Shown here one piece after another: positions 6,019 through 6,975 of a stretch of DNA of 6,975 nt; positions within the stretch are counted from its first letter, which is position 1; every line of letters begins with the position of its first letter. Source of the stretch: Candidatus Syntropharchaeum sp. Lineage in GTDB: Archaea; Halobacteriota; Syntropharchaeia; Alkanophagales; Methanospirareceae. Location: assembly GCA_016782355.1 (NCBI GenBank), contig JADHYP010000074.1, forward strand, positions 1 to 6,975, read 5' to 3'. Under the pieces are notes generated by a model. That model searched no databases. It worked only from the letters and a program-made list of their open reading frames with translations, and was not told the DNA's origin. The translations under genes were made by a program, and so were the position numbers.

Positions 6019-6037
6019 TTTATATAAAAAAGGAGGT
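6019..6037 (+). promoter_or_regulatory. Overlapping TATA box and strong Shine-Dalgarno before the RelB-like gene
   Basis: TTTATATA (6019-6026), preceded by purine-rich AGAGGAA, lies about 24 nt from the ATG at 6046. AGGAGGT (6031-6037) lies 8 nt from the same ATG. A transcript begun by this TATA box would start around the ATG and lack the Shine-Dalgarno. A transcript from the 5880 TATA box would include it. Confidence 0.6.
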
Positions 6038-6045
6038 TAAGAAGG

Positions 6046-6243
6046 ATGGAAACCGTATGTATCCCTAGAGAGAGATACGAACATCTGATAAAATGCGAGC
6101 GATTGGTGGATATGGAATTTGAAGAGAAGTTCTCTGATGAGTTTATAGCAGAGGTCAAAGAGAGTGAGGAAGCATATAGGAGGGGCGAATACATAGAAGT
6201 AAAGGATAGAGAAGAACGGGAAAAACTATTTGAGTCCCTATGA
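6046..6243 (+). CDS. RelB-like antitoxin of a RelE-family TA pair
   Basis: A 65-residue, strongly acidic protein. The N-terminus 'METVCIPRERYEHLIKCE' is typical of small archaeal antitoxins: a beta-strand and then a helix for dimerisation. The C-terminal half ('EVKESEEAYRRGEYIEV', then a KLFESL end) is a charged helical or extended arm of the kind that wraps RelE-type toxins. An ideal Shine-Dalgarno lies 8 nt upstream. Its TGA overlaps the toxin ATG as ATGA, so the two are translationally coupled with antitoxin first, the usual type II order. It presumably binds and silences the adjacent toxin; whether it also represses its promoter is not visible. Confidence 0.75.
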   Translation: METVCIPRERYEHLIKCERLVDMEFEEKFSDEFIAEVKESEEAYRRGEYIEVKDREEREKLFESL

Positions 6244-6500
6244 AGATGAGATACAAGGAGAGATATACAAAACTTTTCCTAAAAGACGTTAAGGCTATCA
6301 AAAAGGACAAGGTACTGTTAGATAGGCTAAATAAGAAAATAGATCAAATACTTGAAAATCCAGAGCATTATCCACCTAAACGATACGAGTTAAAGGGAAA
6401 AAGAAGTGCTCATGTTGGCTCTTATGTAATCCTTTTTGAAGTTGTAGGTGAAATAGTTACATTTTACAGATTTAGGCATCATGATCATGTTTACAAATAA
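6240..6500 (+). CDS. RelE/ParE-superfamily toxin (YafQ/YoeB-like), probable mRNA interferase
   Basis: This 86-residue basic protein has the RelE layout: an N-terminal strand 'YKERYTKLFLKDVKAI', two lysine-rich helices, 'ILENPEHYPPKRYELKGK', then a beta-sheet 'AHVGSYVILFEVVGEIVTFYRF' and the end 'RHHDHVYK'. The terminal H80-H81-x2-V-Y85 matches the His/Tyr end seen in YafQ/YoeB-like ribosome-dependent RNases. 'LKG...hvg.yrilfe' is the family's central signature. Known members cut mRNA in the ribosomal A site; activity here is inferred. The ATG at 6240 overlaps the antitoxin stop. ATG 6246 is an alternative start that would break the overlap. The toxin is full length with no visible lesion. Confidence 0.85.
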   Translation: MKMRYKERYTKLFLKDVKAIKKDKVLLDRLNKKIDQILENPEHYPPKRYELKGKRSAHVGSYVILFEVVGEIVTFYRFRHHDHVYK

Positions 6501-6531
6501 TCGTATTTGTATAGCTAACCACAACCCCATC

Positions 6532-6553
6532 TTTCACTTTCCCTTTTATTTTT
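6532..6553 (+). terminator. T/C-rich terminator after the TA operon
   Basis: A pyrimidine-rich stretch with runs of T (CCCTTTTATTTTTC at the end) begins about 30 nt after the toxin stop. It fits the oligo-T signals that end archaeal transcription. No hairpin is seen. Confidence 0.4.
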
Positions 6554-6554
6554 C

Positions 6555-6584
6555 ATCTGTGTTAATCTGCGAAATCCGTGTCTA
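6555..6584. repeat. Three tandem ~10-bp ATCTGTGTT-like units
   Basis: ATCTGTGTTA, ATCTGCGAA and ATCCGTGTCTA follow one another without a gap. Similar 'atctgtgttaatctgtgaaatccgtg' stretches occur between genes in many unrelated prokaryotes (from memory). This is therefore a likely small intergenic repeat element and probably not coding. Confidence 0.55.
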
Positions 6585-6622
6585 AAAATAAAATAAACGA
6601 CCCCGAAAAAAGAAAACCGGGG
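6584..6622 (-). terminator. Hairpin plus T-rich terminator of the right-hand surface-protein gene
   Basis: On the minus strand CCCCG (6622-6618) and CGGGG (6605-6601) form a 5-bp GC stem with a 12-nt loop. A T-rich run (about TTTATTTTATTTTTA) follows directly. It starts about 33 nt after the stop codon at 6655. Confidence 0.55.
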
Positions 6623-6654
6623 GAATCTTTACATTTTACATTTTTCAGTCTCGC

Positions 6655-6975
6655 TTACGTCCCACTCTCCAACCGGATCGCCGGTATCCAGTCGGTATAT
6701 CTTTTCCCATTCGCATCCACGAACTCCGTGCAGTTAATCCATCCATCATCGGTGTGTAGTGCAGGCGTGTGGTGTATCTGCGGATAAGAGCCGGTGCGAA
6801 TGGTATAGTTGTAAGTATGGCCGGCGAACAGCGTGAAAGTCGTATCGAAGGTTATATTGTGATAGTTGCTGCCAGCGTAACCCGTCCAGTGCCCTTCCGC
6901 TATTGGTTCCACGGACTCGTTCCAAATCCTGACATACTCTGTATGCCCGCCCGTTCCTGTGCATGCGTATGTATA
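6655..6975 (-). CDS. Surface protein, C-terminal domain only (runs off the window), paralogue of the large secreted protein
   Basis: The minus frame is open from 6975 to the TAA at 6657-6655, so only the last ~106 residues are visible and the start lies outside; an apparent start at 6912 is internal. The sequence aligns along its whole length with the C-terminal domain of the large secreted protein: 'YTYACTGTGGHTEY', 'HWTGY', 'YHNITF', 'TGSYPQIHHT', 'DGWINCTEF' and 'DANGKRYTDWIPAIRL'. By hand count about 70 of 102 positions are identical. The ending differs (ESGT instead of FL). It is probably another extracellular protein of the same kind, but its upstream domains cannot be known. There is no membrane anchor. 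It converges with the RelB/RelE operon and has its own hairpin terminator. Confidence 0.85.
   Translation of the reverse strand, partial: YTYACTGTGGHTEYVRIWNESVEPIAEGHWTGYAGSNYHNITFDTTFTLFAGHTYNYTIRTGSYPQIHHTPALHTDDGWINCTEFVDANGKRYTDWIPAIRLESGT
6680..6705. repeat. Direct repeat copy 2 (26-bp exact match to 3036-3061)
   Basis: It has the same orientation as copy 1, 3644 bp away, and lies in the paralogous tail of the right-hand surface gene. The two copies bracket the large gene's upstream region, the truncated antitoxin ORF and the RelB/RelE operon. Confidence 0.85.

Noticed and set aside
5644..6027. 127-residue frame across the divergent promoter region
   Set aside because: It begins inside the signal-peptide coding region on the other strand and runs through AT-rich promoter DNA and the truncated antitoxin in a different frame.
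6578..6787. 69-residue plus-strand frame near the right end
   Set aside because: It crosses the terminator hairpin and is antisense to the conserved surface-protein tail.
3017..6975. Three same-orientation tail copies as a CRISPR-like or transposon repeat
   Set aside because: The copies are coding, irregularly spaced and of different lengths, with no spacers, inverted ends or transposase; paralogy explains them.

Overview
The window looks archaeal. Start codons are preceded by AT-rich TATA/BRE-like boxes at 24-31 nt, the two surface proteins follow the DUF3344/CARDB/NosD architecture typical of methanogenic and methane-oxidising Euryarchaeota, and the small genes belong to archaeal toxin-antitoxin (TA) families. 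The mixture of DUF3344 proteins, a conserved 'DANGKRYTDWIPAI' tail and many small TA genes suggests the Methanosarcina/ANME/Syntrophoarchaeia side of the Euryarchaeota. That placement is a judgement from memory, not a search.

Layout. At 2-1699 (+) is the 3' part of a surface protein: DUF3344-like region, CARDB-like domain, Gly-rich linker and C-terminal membrane anchor. Three bases later comes a probable TA pair, a DUF4258/BrnT-like toxin (1703-1987) and a YgiT-type zinc-finger antitoxin (1999-2283). A new TATA box then drives a coiled-coil protein (2343-2786), which overlaps a small antitoxin-like gene (2779-3003). The last third of that small gene is antisense to a leftover tail of a surface-protein gene. 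Converging on it is a large secreted protein (5677-3017, -): signal peptide, DUF3344, CARDB, NosD-type beta-helix and a C-terminal beta-rich domain. A divergent AT-rich promoter region (5678-5911) leads to a truncated antitoxin-like ORF (5912-5989) and a compact RelB/RelE-type TA operon (6046-6500). After a repeat- and terminator-bearing gap, the window ends in the C-terminal domain of another surface protein on the minus strand (6975-6655), a paralogue of the large one.

How it fits together. This appears to be an accessory cell-surface locus with repeated secreted-protein genes separated by TA modules. The C-terminal tail of the surface proteins occurs three times in the same orientation: a remnant at 2935-2991, the intact gene end at 3017 onward, and the partial paralogue at 6655 onward. 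The last two form direct repeats bracketing the RelB/RelE operon. This is consistent with tail exchange or duplication, with TA modules possibly stabilising a recombination-prone surface locus. The repeats and remnants are visible in the sequence; the functional link is inference. No tRNA, rRNA, CRISPR array or transposase gene was seen, and there is no gene-free stretch longer than 300 bases.
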